Shown here: positions 27,765 through 37,580 of the stretch, piece by piece
How the letters are laid out: each line of letters opens with the position of its first letter
Numbering within the stretch: position 1 is the first letter of the stretch
From: Farysia itapuensis
Taxonomy: Eukaryota; Basidiomycota; Ustilaginomycetes; Ustilaginales; Ustilaginaceae
DNA: 64,000 nt
Assembly: GCA_023212645.1 (NCBI GenBank)
Contig: JALBYC010000008.1
Span: 124,001 to 188,000 of the forward strand
Direction: 5' to 3'
Made by a program: the position numbers and the translations under genes
The notes under the pieces: model-generated
Databases searched by the model: none
Seen by the model: only the letters and a program-made list of their open reading frames with translations
What the model was told of the DNA's origin: nothing

Positions 27765-29888
27765 ATGAGTCAATCACGGGGAGGCCGTCCCAGAAGCGAC
27801 ATACACGAACATTACGTCAAAGTCGTCGTCGACAAAGGTATCGGCAATATCTGCAAGTTCTGTCTAAAGTTGGAGAAGAATCACAATCTACAGCGACTCA
27901 CCAGGCACCTAGTAGTATGCCCAAAAGTCTTGAACGGGCAGAGAGAATTCTTTCGGCTTTTCTATGAAGAGCGCTACGGTCATCCCACTATCAAAAGTTC
28001 ACGCTTCACCGCGCATTCGTCAGGATTCTCCGCCCCGATGCCACAGAGTTCGTCCGAGCAGGTCTCGCAACCTCCTGTGCAAGTGCCACAACCTTCTGTG
28101 CAAGTGTCACGACCTTCTGTGCAAGTGTCAAAACCTTCTCTGCAATGTATGGGGCCATCCGTCCAGGCGCCACGACCTGCTTTGCAGATGATGATTGCGC
28201 CGTTGCCGACGCAGGCTCGCTTGAATAGATGGATTCGGCCAGCGGGGTCCACGACATCTGCTGCAAAGCATGAGGATCACGACCAGACGCTGGCCTTGTG
28301 GTTCTATCGGACAGGTCTTCCTTTCAAGCACAGCGAAGGGCAAAAGTTCGTCGGCTACATTCAGGACAGACATCCTGGCTACAAACCTCCCTCCCGAAAG
28401 GCACTTGCCGGCGAGCTGCTACGAAAGACTCACAGCAGAGTCGCCAGAGATGTCAGGTCCCTCCTGGGTCGAAGTAGTCAGCTCACCTTAGTGGTCGACC
28501 ACTGGAGAAACCCGCTCGAAGAGTACATGACAAACTTTATCCTCGTGACTGGAGAAGGCAAGAGCATATTTCACTCGTCAATCCGAAGCGGGACAGAACG
28601 CTGCACGGACGTCAGTCTGGCATTTCGACTATCGGCGATTCTAAGCGACGTTGGCTGTGACAAGGTCAAAGCAATTTCCACTCAATTGGCAGAAGGAAAC
28701 GTACAGGAAGCTCTAGTCAATGTCGTGCGCAATCATGAGCGTCTTCACGTCATTGATTACGACCAAGACCGACTCGATTTGGTCATCAATGACCTTCTTC
28801 AACTTCCAGCGTTGAAGAGCACAATAAACCAAGCTTTGGACCTTGTCAATTGGTTCCATGGTACTGAACTGGCTCGCTATCAGCTTGAATCAAAACAAGC
28901 AGAATTACACAATGCAGACATCTCGCTAGCATCACCAGAGCCGGCACACGGAAGATCGTACACAGTTTTCCTTGAAGCCGTACTCAAGTCGAAATCAGCC
29001 TTTCAGGAAGTCTGTAGTCGTCCGTTGCTCGAAGCAGCTTTGAACGAGACAGACGCCAGCAAGACGATTCACAAGAACGTTGTCGCCGAGGAATGGTGGT
29101 CTGAGGTCGAGTCTTTGGCAAAGATCTTGGCCCCGTTCTGCACCGCAAGCACTGCGATGAAAGCTACCAAATCATCTTTGTCACAGCTCTACGTGCTTTC
29201 CAGCAATCTACGCGCTGCAGTTGCTCGCAGCGATACTTCTCCAGACCTCAAGCTCGCTATTTCGGAGATCCTCGACGCCCGCTGGGACAGTTTGACGAGT
29301 GTCGAGATGATGCTGGCCGCCTACTTGGATACATCGCTTCCCGAGAAACAAAGGCCCGCAGAGATGACTGAACCGCTAAAAGCGGCGACGTTTGCGTATC
29401 TGAAAGCCCGCTACGTTAGCCTGGAAGTCGCAGCACACATATATGGCGAATTTGCTGACTTCCGCTCTCGACGAGGAGCCTATGAAGCTCCGCACCTTTG
29501 GACAATCGCCGCTCACCTTAGTCCTATTTCATGGTGGAACGACCGACCAAAGAGCAAGCTCGTTGACTTGGCGACCGAATTGCTGTCAATCCGTCCCAGC
29601 TCACGCGCTGCAAAATACTACCGCTCCGCTTTCGACTTTGACCAAAGCGCGTCTAAGCTTGAGCACAAAGACGAGCGAGTCGAAAAGCTGCAATACATCC
29701 GCCTCAACTCAGGCTTGCTGTCCAAAGAGCAAACATGGGAGCTGCCCGGTCGAGATATCTTCGCCTTGGACCAAATTCCGACCGGTGATCTTTTTGACCG
29801 TGCCGACGAAAACTTGAACAAAGTCGGAGAATCCTTTGTCTATCAGAGTGACCCAGATGGCGATGCAGAAGAGCCGCTGTGTCTCTAG
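27765..29888 (+). CDS. BED zinc finger / hAT transposase-like protein, possibly domesticated
   Basis: 707 residues in one open frame from the ATG at 27765 (upstream open codons run antisense to DSS1 and are discounted). Residues about 8-55 form a BED-type finger: ligands C30, C33, H48 and C52 (C-x2-C...H-x3-C) after GRPRSDIHEHY. A linker at about residues 80-150 holds a seven-residue tandem repeat. The rest resembles the RNase-H-like fold of hAT transposases: LTLVVDHWRNP (first acidic position), later WWSEVESLAKILAPF and the helical STAMKATKSSLSQLYVLSSNL, then ARWDSLTSVEMMLAAYLD, and near the end HLWTIAAHLSPISWW (hAT dimerisation-like). No terminal inverted repeats or target-site duplications are seen, and the frame is intact, so it may be a host gene derived from a transposase. 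Catalytic competence is unknown. Confidence 0.72.
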   Translation: MSQSRGGRPRSDIHEHYVKVVVDKGIGNICKFCLKLEKNHNLQRLTRHLVVCPKVLNGQREFFRLFYEERYGHPTIKSSRFTAHSSGFSAPMPQSSSEQVSQPPVQVPQPSVQVSRPSVQVSKPSLQCMGPSVQAPRPALQMMIAPLPTQARLNRWIRPAGSTTSAAKHEDHDQTLALWFYRTGLPFKHSEGQKFVGYIQDRHPGYKPPSRKALAGELLRKTHSRVARDVRSLLGRSSQLTLVVDHWRNPLEEYMTNFILVTGEGKSIFHSSIRSGTERCTDVSLAFRLSAILSDVGCDKVKAISTQLAEGNVQEALVNVVRNHERLHVIDYDQDRLDLVINDLLQLPALKSTINQALDLVNWFHGTELARYQLESKQAELHNADISLASPEPAHGRSYTVFLEAVLKSKSAFQEVCSRPLLEAALNETDASKTIHKNVVAEEWWSEVESLAKILAPFCTASTAMKATKSSLSQLYVLSSNLRAAVARSDTSPDLKLAISEILDARWDSLTSVEMMLAAYLDTSLPEKQRPAEMTEPLKAATFAYLKARYVSLEVAAHIYGEFADFRSRRGAYEAPHLWTIAAHLSPISWWNDRPKSKLVDLATELLSIRPSSRAAKYYRSAFDFDQSASKLEHKDERVEKLQYIRLNSGLLSKEQTWELPGRDIFALDQIPTGDLFDRADENLNKVGESFVYQSDPDGDAEEPLCL
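28071..28190 (+). repeat. 21-bp tandem repeat inside the hAT-like gene
   Basis: Five to six imperfect 21-bp units encode a heptad of the type PSVQVSR (PPVQVPQ, PSVQVSR, PSVQVSK, PSLQCMG, PSVQAPR, PALQ). The second to fourth units are nearly identical at the DNA level, while the outer ones have drifted. Confidence 0.85.
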
Positions 29889-30048
29889 CTTGGCTGAAAG
29901 CTGAAAAGATGCTCAACTTTGCACGACCTTCTCTCAACTGTTCCCTTTGTGAAAATTCATATAAACATCGTATTATAACAGTACAGAACATGTCCGTGGT
30001 ATCTTGGAGAAGTAGAACGGAATGGGGAGCAAGGAGAGGGGGGAGAGA

Positions 30049-33000
30049 CTAGTGGCGGAGGATCGAGTCGAACTCGATCGGCTCGTCGATCTCGTCGAAG
30101 CTTTCGTCGGCGGCGCTGTCGGTGCTTTCGTCGGCTTCGGCGAGGTTTTGCAGGTTGGTCTTGCCACGGTTCGAGTTGAAGCTGTGGAAGGTTGCCATGC
30201 TGTTGCTGGTGCTTGTGATGCCGTTGGTGGGCGAGGCTGGGTTGCTGGGGGATGCAGTTCCTCGTCGCGGAGTGGCAGTGCCGGAGTCGCCCGGCATGGC
30301 AGGTTCTGTGTCACTGTCGGCATCAGCGGCTTCGTCGTCGAGTCCGAGATCACTCTTCATACCGGGAGATAGGGGTACTTGGAAGCCATCTCGGGTAACT
30401 CCGAGGTGGGAGGCAGGCTGACGCGAGAGAGGCTCATACACGTCGAGGTCCATGAGGAAGCTGCCGTTGGGACCTTTGACACCTTCTCGCGGCGTTGGGT
30501 GAGAAACATCCACCTCTCGAGCCACTCCGTTCATAGCAACGGGAGGGGCAATTCCGGGCATTGACGTGGTACCCTTAGACGAGGCACGAGACATGGATGC
30601 TGCACCTTTGGGGGTGTTGGTCGCGCTGCCTCCTGCCTGCTGAGTGCGCGGCGAGAGCGGGACTGACGTCGTTGGCGATCGCATCGAGGCAGTGATGGGA
30701 CTGAGCAGGCTGATTTCTTTGGCCGGTGGCAGCGGTGGTACGGGATGCTGTTTGCTATCCAGCGAGATCCTAGATGCCGCTGCCGACGACGAAGAGGCGT
30801 TGCGGTTCTTGGACCGGAACGTGTCGGTGAAGCTCTTGCGCAGCTCCGCCAGCGACTTGGTCTTGTGGATTGGCGCACGGTACTCGCTGTTGCGCGTGTC
30901 GATCGAGGTGGCGCGCGACTCAAACTCAATCTCGGTCTGGCGCGACTCGAAGGAATCGCGCATGCGAGAATCCATCGACTTCTTTCGCGACGCGGTCGGG
31001 GAGCGCGGTGCTCCTCGCCACGAGCGGAAGTCGGTGCTGGTGCTGACGTCCGCCATAGAACCATTGTTAGGCAGTGAGACTTGCGACTTATTCGCTCGTC
31101 CACTAAAGCGACCAAAGAGACTTGGACGCGAACGACCAGGTGTTAGTGGACCGTGAGATTCCGACATGGAGTTATCGCCAGTGACGCTCTTGGAGTCGGG
31201 CACGAGATCGAGCCGCGCCATGCTCTTGCTCTTGGCCCGTCCGAGCGATCGTGTCTGATGTCGATTGCCTTCGGCCAATTTGGCCATGCGTTCTTCCTTT
31301 TCATCGGCAGGTAGGATGGCTTTGGGCGTTTTGAGCGACATGTCACACCCAGCCTGCGCCAAAATACGCGGCAGATCCATGTGTCCATCGGCAGTCGTCA
31401 TTCGATGGGTAAAGGAGCATTGCAGACCGGGACCGAGGATAAAGTCGCCACCCAGGAGCTTCATATCGCCTGGACTGCGGATTGGCATGTCAAAGAGACC
31501 CTTCTTGATGGCGACCAAGATACCTTTGGTCATGCCCATGGTGGCATAATCAGGCCGAGCGCATGCAGGATTCGCATCGTTGGTGCGCAACGTCATACCA
31601 AGTGCGCGGTAGACGTTCCTCTTGGGATCTGCGTACATCGGGTACTGAACCTGCATGACCTCTCGGTATGCCTTGATCACTGAGTAATCACCCTGTCCAA
31701 TGATGATGAAGTCCATGTTGGCTCGCTTGAGCGGTAGGGGGTCAATGTGTCGCACCGACATGGCAAATTGCTGACAGAAACCACACCACCAATGACGCAA
31801 GAAGCAGACGAGGGTGCGTCTTTTCTTGAACAGATCGCCAAGCATGACTTCTCCGCCGTCTTCGTCATAGACGATGCATTGCGATGCTTCGAAGAGCTGC
31901 AGCATGGAAGGCGGGTGGATTGCGTACGATCCCTCGGGAATGTTGGCTTCGCGTGCGGCTGCTCTCACCTCATCTGTGTTTTCCTCGTCGATCAGGTCGA
32001 GTCGGTCAAGCATGGTAGGTTTCTTAGCACCGTCAGGACCACTGCGGAGCGCATCGAGGGATGCCGATCGTCCAGCACCAGCAGCAGCAGAGCCAGCAGG
32101 GTGTCGCACCCGCTCGACAATCTCGAGCTCCTTCTCCAGATCCCAGGAGGCACCCGAGGTTGCTTTGGCTGTCTTGGTCTCACTGCTGTTGTTGCGCGAA
32201 TGCGAGGTCATGCTCTTGCGTCGCGGACTTGTCGTCACTTCGCGCTTGCTCGTGGAAATCTCGCTACCGTCTTGACGCAGGAAGCGAACGGAATTGGGAA
32301 AGGCCTTTTCGCTCGCTTTGGGTTTGGACTCTTCATCTTTACCAATGATGAACTGCTGACCCTCGACTTCGAGAAGCGGAACGCGTTGAGCTGCGCTAGT
32401 AGCTCGAGACTGAGCACCAGTAGTACCCATGGTGCTGGGTCGCTTGATCGTTGCGCGCGAAGAGAGGCGGGAAGCTGAAGCGGGCAGAGTGGCACTGCCG
32501 TCGCCATTCACTGCGAGATTGCGGGAAGACAGACTGGGCTTGAGGGTGTTGGACGTAAGTGTGGCATCCGGTGCCGTTTGCGGTCGTTCCTCCAGACCGT
32601 CCGCTGCTTGTACGCGCACTAATGCGGACGCTTTACCAACAGCGTCCGACGAAGACGGCCGACGGTGGGGCAGAGGACTCGATGGCTCGTGGGCGTCGTC
32701 ACTGAGCGCTGATTGCGACCCGCGTCTTTCGCTCGAGACGCTTCCTCTGCGCTCCCCATCGTCGCCTTCGGAGGGGACGGGTTTCCTACGAACGCGGTAG
32801 GTAGATGTGGTGCTTGAGGTGGTGGACATAAGAGACGTTGAGCTTCCTCGTCTGGCGTCTACGCCTGCTCCTGCACCTGCGCTGGGTCCACCGGCCGAGC
32901 TCCTGCGTCGAGGAACAGCAAGCGTGCCCGATAGAGTACTGCTATTGCTGCGAGCCAAGGCCGAGGCGGACAGATCAGAAAGCCTGCGAGGCGACTTTTC

Positions 33001-34182
33001 CGGTAACAGCGCGCGTGATGCGTAGCTTGGACTGCTCATGGGCGAGACCGCATTGCTAGGCAACGCAGAAACGACAGCAGGCGGCGTTGCAGGCATGACG
33101 GACGTGTACACCGGCTCAGAAACCGGAGGTGAGACAGTCTGTACAACCTTTTCGTCAACGACGGGCTTAATTGCCTCCTTGTTGGGGTCAACAGTATCAC
33201 CGTTAGTCTTGGGGTGCTGATGATCAGGACCGAACTGGGTTTCTTTGGCCTTTTCGGCTTCTGAGCTGGACCGCGGTGTGGTAAACATGTCGGGTACGCC
33301 GGCGCTGTCCTGACGAGCCATGTCTGTGTCGGCCGAGGGTTCAGGCTCGTGCTTGAGTTTGTCGGGCTGGGCACGAACGTATTCGCTGTTCTCTGCCGAG
33401 CCGCCTTCCTTCAATGGGGAGGAGGAAGAGGAATTGGTGGACATGGTTGAGTGACGGTGACTGTCGTCGTGCGTCATGGAAGCTGATCGGGTAGTTTGCG
33501 AGAAGAGACTTTCCCTGGTTGCGCTGTGGGGTCGCGAGCCAGGTGGCGTGGCGAACAGAAGACTGCCGTAGGAGGCGGATGTAGACTCGCTAAAGGCGGC
33601 CGAGTGGCGTATCCAGGAAGCTCGTCTGGATGCTGGCTGGGCCGAGGGACCGGTGCTAAGCGCGCGAAGACGGGTACTGGCTGGACTGGATGGCGTTGGC
33701 GAAGCTACGTCTAAATAAGCCGAGGCGGTGGTCTCAGAGACAACAGGAGCAGTGCCTGGACGGTAGGAGGCGGAATCGGGTCGCCGGGAGCGTTTGCCTA
33801 GAGAAGCTTGGGTACTTTCAGAGGCACGAGGGAGCCGACGCTGCTTGAGCTTTTGGTCAAAGATGAGCTGGCTTCTGCGCTGAGAGTGAAGAAAAGCTCG
33901 GTCGACAAAGGGACGGCGGTAGACGTAATTATCGAGATGCTCGAGGTCTCCAGTGAGGCTGGCGGTGTATTCCTCCGAAGGCTGTTCCGGTAGAGGCTCA
34001 AATTCGTGCAGAGGTGTTACAGGACTTTTGCGAAGAGCGATGCCTGCTTCCATGCACTCGTTGGGTACGACAATGTTCCAAGGGGTATAGGGGAGAATGG
34101 GGGATGCGGCTGGCGAAGTGTCGACGTCTTGCTCTGGTGTATGACCAGAAAAGCTTGCAGACTTTGTGTAGATGACTGTCAT
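30049..34182 (-). CDS. Giant disordered protein with embedded peroxiredoxin-like (AhpC/TSA-2) domain
   Basis: 1377 residues from the ATG at 34182; the frame opens 15 bases earlier at a TTG, next to an intron-acceptor-like TTGCTAG. The first 740 residues are Ser/Pro/Thr-rich and disordered. Residues about 760-935 form a thioredoxin-fold domain of the PRXL2/FAM213-AAED1 type: a strand with VYDEDGGEVMLGDLF, then LVCFLRHWWCGFCQQF with C800 and C803 as a CxxC pair, then FIIIGQGDYSVIKAYREVM, YADPKRNVYRALGM and a final LLGGDFILGPGLQCSF. The last 440 residues are again disordered, with many SP and RRxS sites. Family members are normally 200-250 residues and redox-active, so the long flanks are a fungal addition, perhaps scaffolding. 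Function is not known. Start choice is fairly sure because MTVIYTKS follows a plausible leader. Confidence 0.85.
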   Translation of the reverse strand: MTVIYTKSASFSGHTPEQDVDTSPAASPILPYTPWNIVVPNECMEAGIALRKSPVTPLHEFEPLPEQPSEEYTASLTGDLEHLDNYVYRRPFVDRAFLHSQRRSQLIFDQKLKQRRLPRASESTQASLGKRSRRPDSASYRPGTAPVVSETTASAYLDVASPTPSSPASTRLRALSTGPSAQPASRRASWIRHSAAFSESTSASYGSLLFATPPGSRPHSATRESLFSQTTRSASMTHDDSHRHSTMSTNSSSSSPLKEGGSAENSEYVRAQPDKLKHEPEPSADTDMARQDSAGVPDMFTTPRSSSEAEKAKETQFGPDHQHPKTNGDTVDPNKEAIKPVVDEKVVQTVSPPVSEPVYTSVMPATPPAVVSALPSNAVSPMSSPSYASRALLPEKSPRRLSDLSASALARSNSSTLSGTLAVPRRRSSAGGPSAGAGAGVDARRGSSTSLMSTTSSTTSTYRVRRKPVPSEGDDGERRGSVSSERRGSQSALSDDAHEPSSPLPHRRPSSSDAVGKASALVRVQAADGLEERPQTAPDATLTSNTLKPSLSSRNLAVNGDGSATLPASASRLSSRATIKRPSTMGTTGAQSRATSAAQRVPLLEVEGQQFIIGKDEESKPKASEKAFPNSVRFLRQDGSEISTSKREVTTSPRRKSMTSHSRNNSSETKTAKATSGASWDLEKELEIVERVRHPAGSAAAGAGRSASLDALRSGPDGAKKPTMLDRLDLIDEENTDEVRAAAREANIPEGSYAIHPPSMLQLFEASQCIVYDEDGGEVMLGDLFKKRRTLVCFLRHWWCGFCQQFAMSVRHIDPLPLKRANMDFIIIGQGDYSVIKAYREVMQVQYPMYADPKRNVYRALGMTLRTNDANPACARPDYATMGMTKGILVAIKKGLFDMPIRSPGDMKLLGGDFILGPGLQCSFTHRMTTADGHMDLPRILAQAGCDMSLKTPKAILPADEKEERMAKLAEGNRHQTRSLGRAKSKSMARLDLVPDSKSVTGDNSMSESHGPLTPGRSRPSLFGRFSGRANKSQVSLPNNGSMADVSTSTDFRSWRGAPRSPTASRKKSMDSRMRDSFESRQTEIEFESRATSIDTRNSEYRAPIHKTKSLAELRKSFTDTFRSKNRNASSSSAAASRISLDSKQHPVPPLPPAKEISLLSPITASMRSPTTSVPLSPRTQQAGGSATNTPKGAASMSRASSKGTTSMPGIAPPVAMNGVAREVDVSHPTPREGVKGPNGSFLMDLDVYEPLSRQPASHLGVTRDGFQVPLSPGMKSDLGLDDEAADADSDTEPAMPGDSGTATPRRGTASPSNPASPTNGITSTSNSMATFHSFNSNRGKTNLQNLAEADESTDSAADESFDEIDEPIEFDSILRH

Positions 34183-34749
34183 GCCCCGTCCTAGCAATCA
34201 GAGATGGTGGGACTCGACATGTGACGACAATGGGCGACGTACCTAAATGGCAAACAAAACGTCAAACACTGTGACTGGGCGCGGAGCATGCAAGTGGGAT
34301 TGTGATTCTGTGATTGCCCATCCCATCCGCCGTCGGCCTTTTGGGATCGTCATATGATTTTGGCGCACAATTCCGAAATCTTACACGATCCAAATACAGC
34401 TTTTGGGCAAAATTGGGCAGATTAGCGAATGCGCAGCTCTTCTCAACTCCGACTTGTATTGAAGAGCATTCCAAACGCCGTTGGGATGCGCCACAATAAC
34501 ATCTCTCCGACCGCTTTCGGATACCGTCGACACAGGTGTGAGGGCGATTTGCGTCTGGTGCCGTGCCCGTGGCCTCCTCGTGTCCCTGAGCGCCATTCGA
34601 TTGTCTATCAATGTGCCCAGGCCCTTGCTCGGTAGTCGGTTGTTCAAGTAGTTGATCTTCGTCTCGGCACTCGGCGATTTTAGGCCTCCACTGTAACCGT
34701 AGGAGAAGCTTCCTTTTTGATTTTTTAGGTGGCCTGTTCGTCATTCGCT
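34183..34749. promoter_or_regulatory. 567-bp divergent promoter, peroxiredoxin-like gene and IBA57
   Basis: It contains TGTGATTG at 34309-34316 with a near copy (TGTGATTC) eight bases earlier, and a TTTTGGCGC at about 34356-34364. Just before the IBA57 ATG a T-rich run ends in TTTTTTAG (34728), which could be the acceptor of a 5' UTR intron. No gene is seen. Confidence 0.45.
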
Positions 34750-35847
34750 ATGCTGTCCCGTAGTGCGTCATTGACAGCGGCGTTGCGCCCGTTGATACGA
34801 CATGCTTCGACCTCTGCCGCTGGCAAATTGGCCATTGTGCCTGATCGAGCTGTTATGGAAGTGAGCGGGCGCGATACGGTCAAGCTCTTCCAAGGTCTGG
34901 TGAGCAACGACGTGCATCGTCTGTCTGGAAACAGTGGCGAGACGATGCTGTTTGCGTCGCTCATGAATCCACAGGGCAGGATGCTTGCCGACCTCTTTAT
35001 CCACTTTCTCGAGAGCAGCGAGACGGCAGGTCCACGATGGTTAATCGAAACAGACTCGCGCACCTTTGCCGACGTGCACTCGTTCATCAAGAAATTTAAG
35101 CTTCGGTCCAAGTGCAAACTCGAGGACGCTACGCAACGCTATTCCGTTGTGCAAGCTTGGGACCAGAACGATGCGCCAACCAAACCCACAGGCAGCGTAG
35201 GCGAGTGGAACAAAGATCCTCGTGCACCTGGAATGGGGTTCCGCACCATTGTCGACATCGATACTGACACGGGAAGCCTCAATGCAGACTCTACCGACTA
35301 CCAAGTTCACAGAACCCTTCTGGGCGTCGGTGAAGGCAGTTTGGACTTTCCCTACTCTGCAAGTCTGCCGCTCGAGAACAACCTCGACTACATGCACGGC
35401 GTGGATTTTCGAAAAGGTTGCTACGTTGGTCAGGAACTCACTGCTCGAACGCACCACACTGGTGTGGTGCGCAAACGACTCATTCCCCTCTCGCTCTATC
35501 CCATAGACTCGCCACCTCCCACAACTCTTACCGTCGACAAAAGCGTGACCTCCGCGTTACCATCGCACTTGACCGAAGTTAGATCCAAGCCTGTCGGCGG
35601 TGATGGAACGCAAGCCGACGTCACACAACGCAGGGGCAAAGCAGCTGGCAAATTCACCTCGGGCGTTCACAACATCGGTCTGGGCTGCTTGCGTCTCGAA
35701 CAGGTGCTCAGATGGCAAGACCCAGCGTCGAAAGATGTCGCTGACAATGCTTTGCAGATGATCGTCGAAGCCGCCGATGGCACGACGATGCTAGTCAAAC
35801 CATGGATCCCACAGTGGTGGCCCCAACAGCCTTCTCCCGAAACATGA
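34750..35847 (+). CDS. IBA57: Mitochondrial iron-sulfur cluster assembly factor IBA57
   Basis: 365 residues from the ATG at 34750 (the frame opens at a GTG upstream). The N-terminus is a mitochondrial presequence (MLSRSASLTAALRPLIRHAS). The fold is of the GcvT/tetrahydrofolate-binding type. The family signature KGCYVGQELTARTHHTGVV stands near residue 220, with FQGLVSNDV near residue 50. IBA57 acts with ISCA1/ISCA2 to mature mitochondrial [4Fe-4S] proteins such as aconitase, lipoate synthase and complex I/II subunits. The length agrees with the family. Two Ser/Pro/Thr insertions follow the signature. It converges with the unknown gene on its right, with only 28 bp between stops. Confidence 0.93.
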   Translation: MLSRSASLTAALRPLIRHASTSAAGKLAIVPDRAVMEVSGRDTVKLFQGLVSNDVHRLSGNSGETMLFASLMNPQGRMLADLFIHFLESSETAGPRWLIETDSRTFADVHSFIKKFKLRSKCKLEDATQRYSVVQAWDQNDAPTKPTGSVGEWNKDPRAPGMGFRTIVDIDTDTGSLNADSTDYQVHRTLLGVGEGSLDFPYSASLPLENNLDYMHGVDFRKGCYVGQELTARTHHTGVVRKRLIPLSLYPIDSPPPTTLTVDKSVTSALPSHLTEVRSKPVGGDGTQADVTQRRGKAAGKFTSGVHNIGLGCLRLEQVLRWQDPASKDVADNALQMIVEAADGTTMLVKPWIPQWWPQQPSPET

Positions 35848-35875
35848 TGTCTTTCATAATTGCATTCAATTCCAG

Positions 35876-37372
35876 CTATGCATGGTGATTTGTGCGTGCG
35901 CTAATTTGTTCGCTCATGGCCATGATTGCTAGTCTCGTCTGATGAGCAGCCGCCTGATACAGCTGTTGCATACTCTGATCCTCCGGATTGGCTTGTAGAG
36001 GAGCGTGGATGACTTGTTCGGGCTCGCCAGAGTTTTCGCCTGTGACTCTAGCGACAAAAGCTTGGACCAGACTGCTGGAAAAGTCGCCGCGACCCGACGA
36101 CGTGCCATTATCGCCATTCAAAGTGGTCATGACACTGGCTCGATCCTGGTCGTACCTTGCTCGGCTCTGCGAGAGGCGATCCAGCGCGTGTTCCAGCGGC
36201 TCAGAGGTGACGTCCAGCCAGGGCTTGAGCTTGGCTGTGTACTTGGCCTTGGACATCCAGGGTGACATTTCTACTTCGAGGCGTGGCCGCTTTGGTCCCC
36301 CACTCGACTGGTCTTGCTGGCGTACCTGTCCGGAATCCGCTGACGATTCTGTCTGACTTCCAGATTGGCCGTTGGATGTGTCCTGTAGCTCGGGCAGGTC
36401 GGCGAGCGCCCAGTCCAGGCGTTGTCTAGCTCGGATGCGGATGACATCGCCGCGTGAGAGCCCCGTCACCATCTCGCGTATTTGCTCAGCATCGTCTATT
36501 CCCGCGTCGTGCACACGCACAAGCTTGCCCACTCGGCCAAATTGCTTGTCTGCCTCGCGTGTCGACATGACCTGCACCGATGGCCAGATGCGTGGTCGTC
36601 TCGTGCCGTACTGCCTGGCCGGAATCAGGTCGAAGACGGGTGTTAATCCTTGCGGTTCTTGATGCACCTGCTTGCCCTTGCCCTTGCTTTTGCCTACAGC
36701 AGAGGTCGAACCATTGGCTCCGTACAGGCGGCACAAGACCTCAGCCAGCTCAGCGACAATGGCTTTAGCGTGCCGTTCGGTCGCAGGTTCGACTTCCAGA
36801 TGCTCGAGTACAGTGTGGGGAAGATTCAGGAGGTAGTCATATACATCCTGCTCGATCGGGATCGTCGCCATGTCTCGTCGATCCAATTTAACGCCGATAC
36901 CCGAGTCCGGACACAACTGCGAGTGCCATGTTACGTACAGCGCAAATGGCACAGCGATCGCCTCGAACAGTTCTTTGAGATGCGCGAATCGTGGTCTTTG
37001 CAGACAACAGCGTTGCAGGAGAACACGGCAGATACTGTGTCCGAATCTGCGCTTGCTGTCGCTATGGTCTCCAAAGGCGAACTGTGCCAGATGCCAGCCA
37101 CGTTCCACGTACAGTTGCGCAAAGATGGCAAACGGTGACAGGAAAGTCTGTTGTTCCTGCGCCTGCACCAGCGTCAAGAGGCAAATTTGGGCGAAACTGG
37201 ACAGCAAGCCGTCAATATCGGCTTGTAACCGCTGGATAAAGTCGACATCGTTCGGCAACTGGGTCAGCCCAACTGGCAGCAGTTGGAGACTGCGCTGCGC
37301 GAGCGGAGATGGTGCCAAAGGGGGCGAGGCTAGCCTACCGTCGGCCCTTCTACGCTTTCTCGATGCCCGCAT
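35876..37372 (-). CDS. Protein of unknown function
   Basis: 498 residues, intronless, with an ATG at 37372. The N-terminus is basic (MRASRKRRRADGR), a possible nuclear localisation signal. Residues about 30-215 are predicted helical and hydrophobic-patterned (for example LLTLVQAQEQQTFLSPFAIF and IPIEQDVYDYLLNLP), then comes a Lys/Gly linker (GKSKGKGKQV) and a second compact part (TPVFDLIPARQYGTRRPRIW, GDVIRIRARQRLDWALADLP). The last 180 residues are Ser/Gln-rich. I do not recognise a family. It has no signal peptide and no membrane segment. Composition and length argue for a real gene, perhaps nuclear. Confidence 0.72.
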   Translation of the reverse strand: MRASRKRRRADGRLASPPLAPSPLAQRSLQLLPVGLTQLPNDVDFIQRLQADIDGLLSSFAQICLLTLVQAQEQQTFLSPFAIFAQLYVERGWHLAQFAFGDHSDSKRRFGHSICRVLLQRCCLQRPRFAHLKELFEAIAVPFALYVTWHSQLCPDSGIGVKLDRRDMATIPIEQDVYDYLLNLPHTVLEHLEVEPATERHAKAIVAELAEVLCRLYGANGSTSAVGKSKGKGKQVHQEPQGLTPVFDLIPARQYGTRRPRIWPSVQVMSTREADKQFGRVGKLVRVHDAGIDDAEQIREMVTGLSRGDVIRIRARQRLDWALADLPELQDTSNGQSGSQTESSADSGQVRQQDQSSGGPKRPRLEVEMSPWMSKAKYTAKLKPWLDVTSEPLEHALDRLSQSRARYDQDRASVMTTLNGDNGTSSGRGDFSSSLVQAFVARVTGENSGEPEQVIHAPLQANPEDQSMQQLYQAAAHQTRLAIMAMSEQISARTNHHA

Positions 37373-37580
37373 GCCATATCGATGTCATGGTGGTGGGATG
37401 CTGTTAGAGCAGGGTCGTGCAAGTTTTGGTGCGCTCGTGTGATGCTCCGTGCGAGTGGGAACGGCTAACTCACTCACGCGTCGGACCCAATTTCCATCCG
37501 CTTTGGCGTGAGCGTTGCAATCACAATTGGGCGCGTTACTTTGTCCAACGACTACCACCACATTGCGATTATCACGACCC

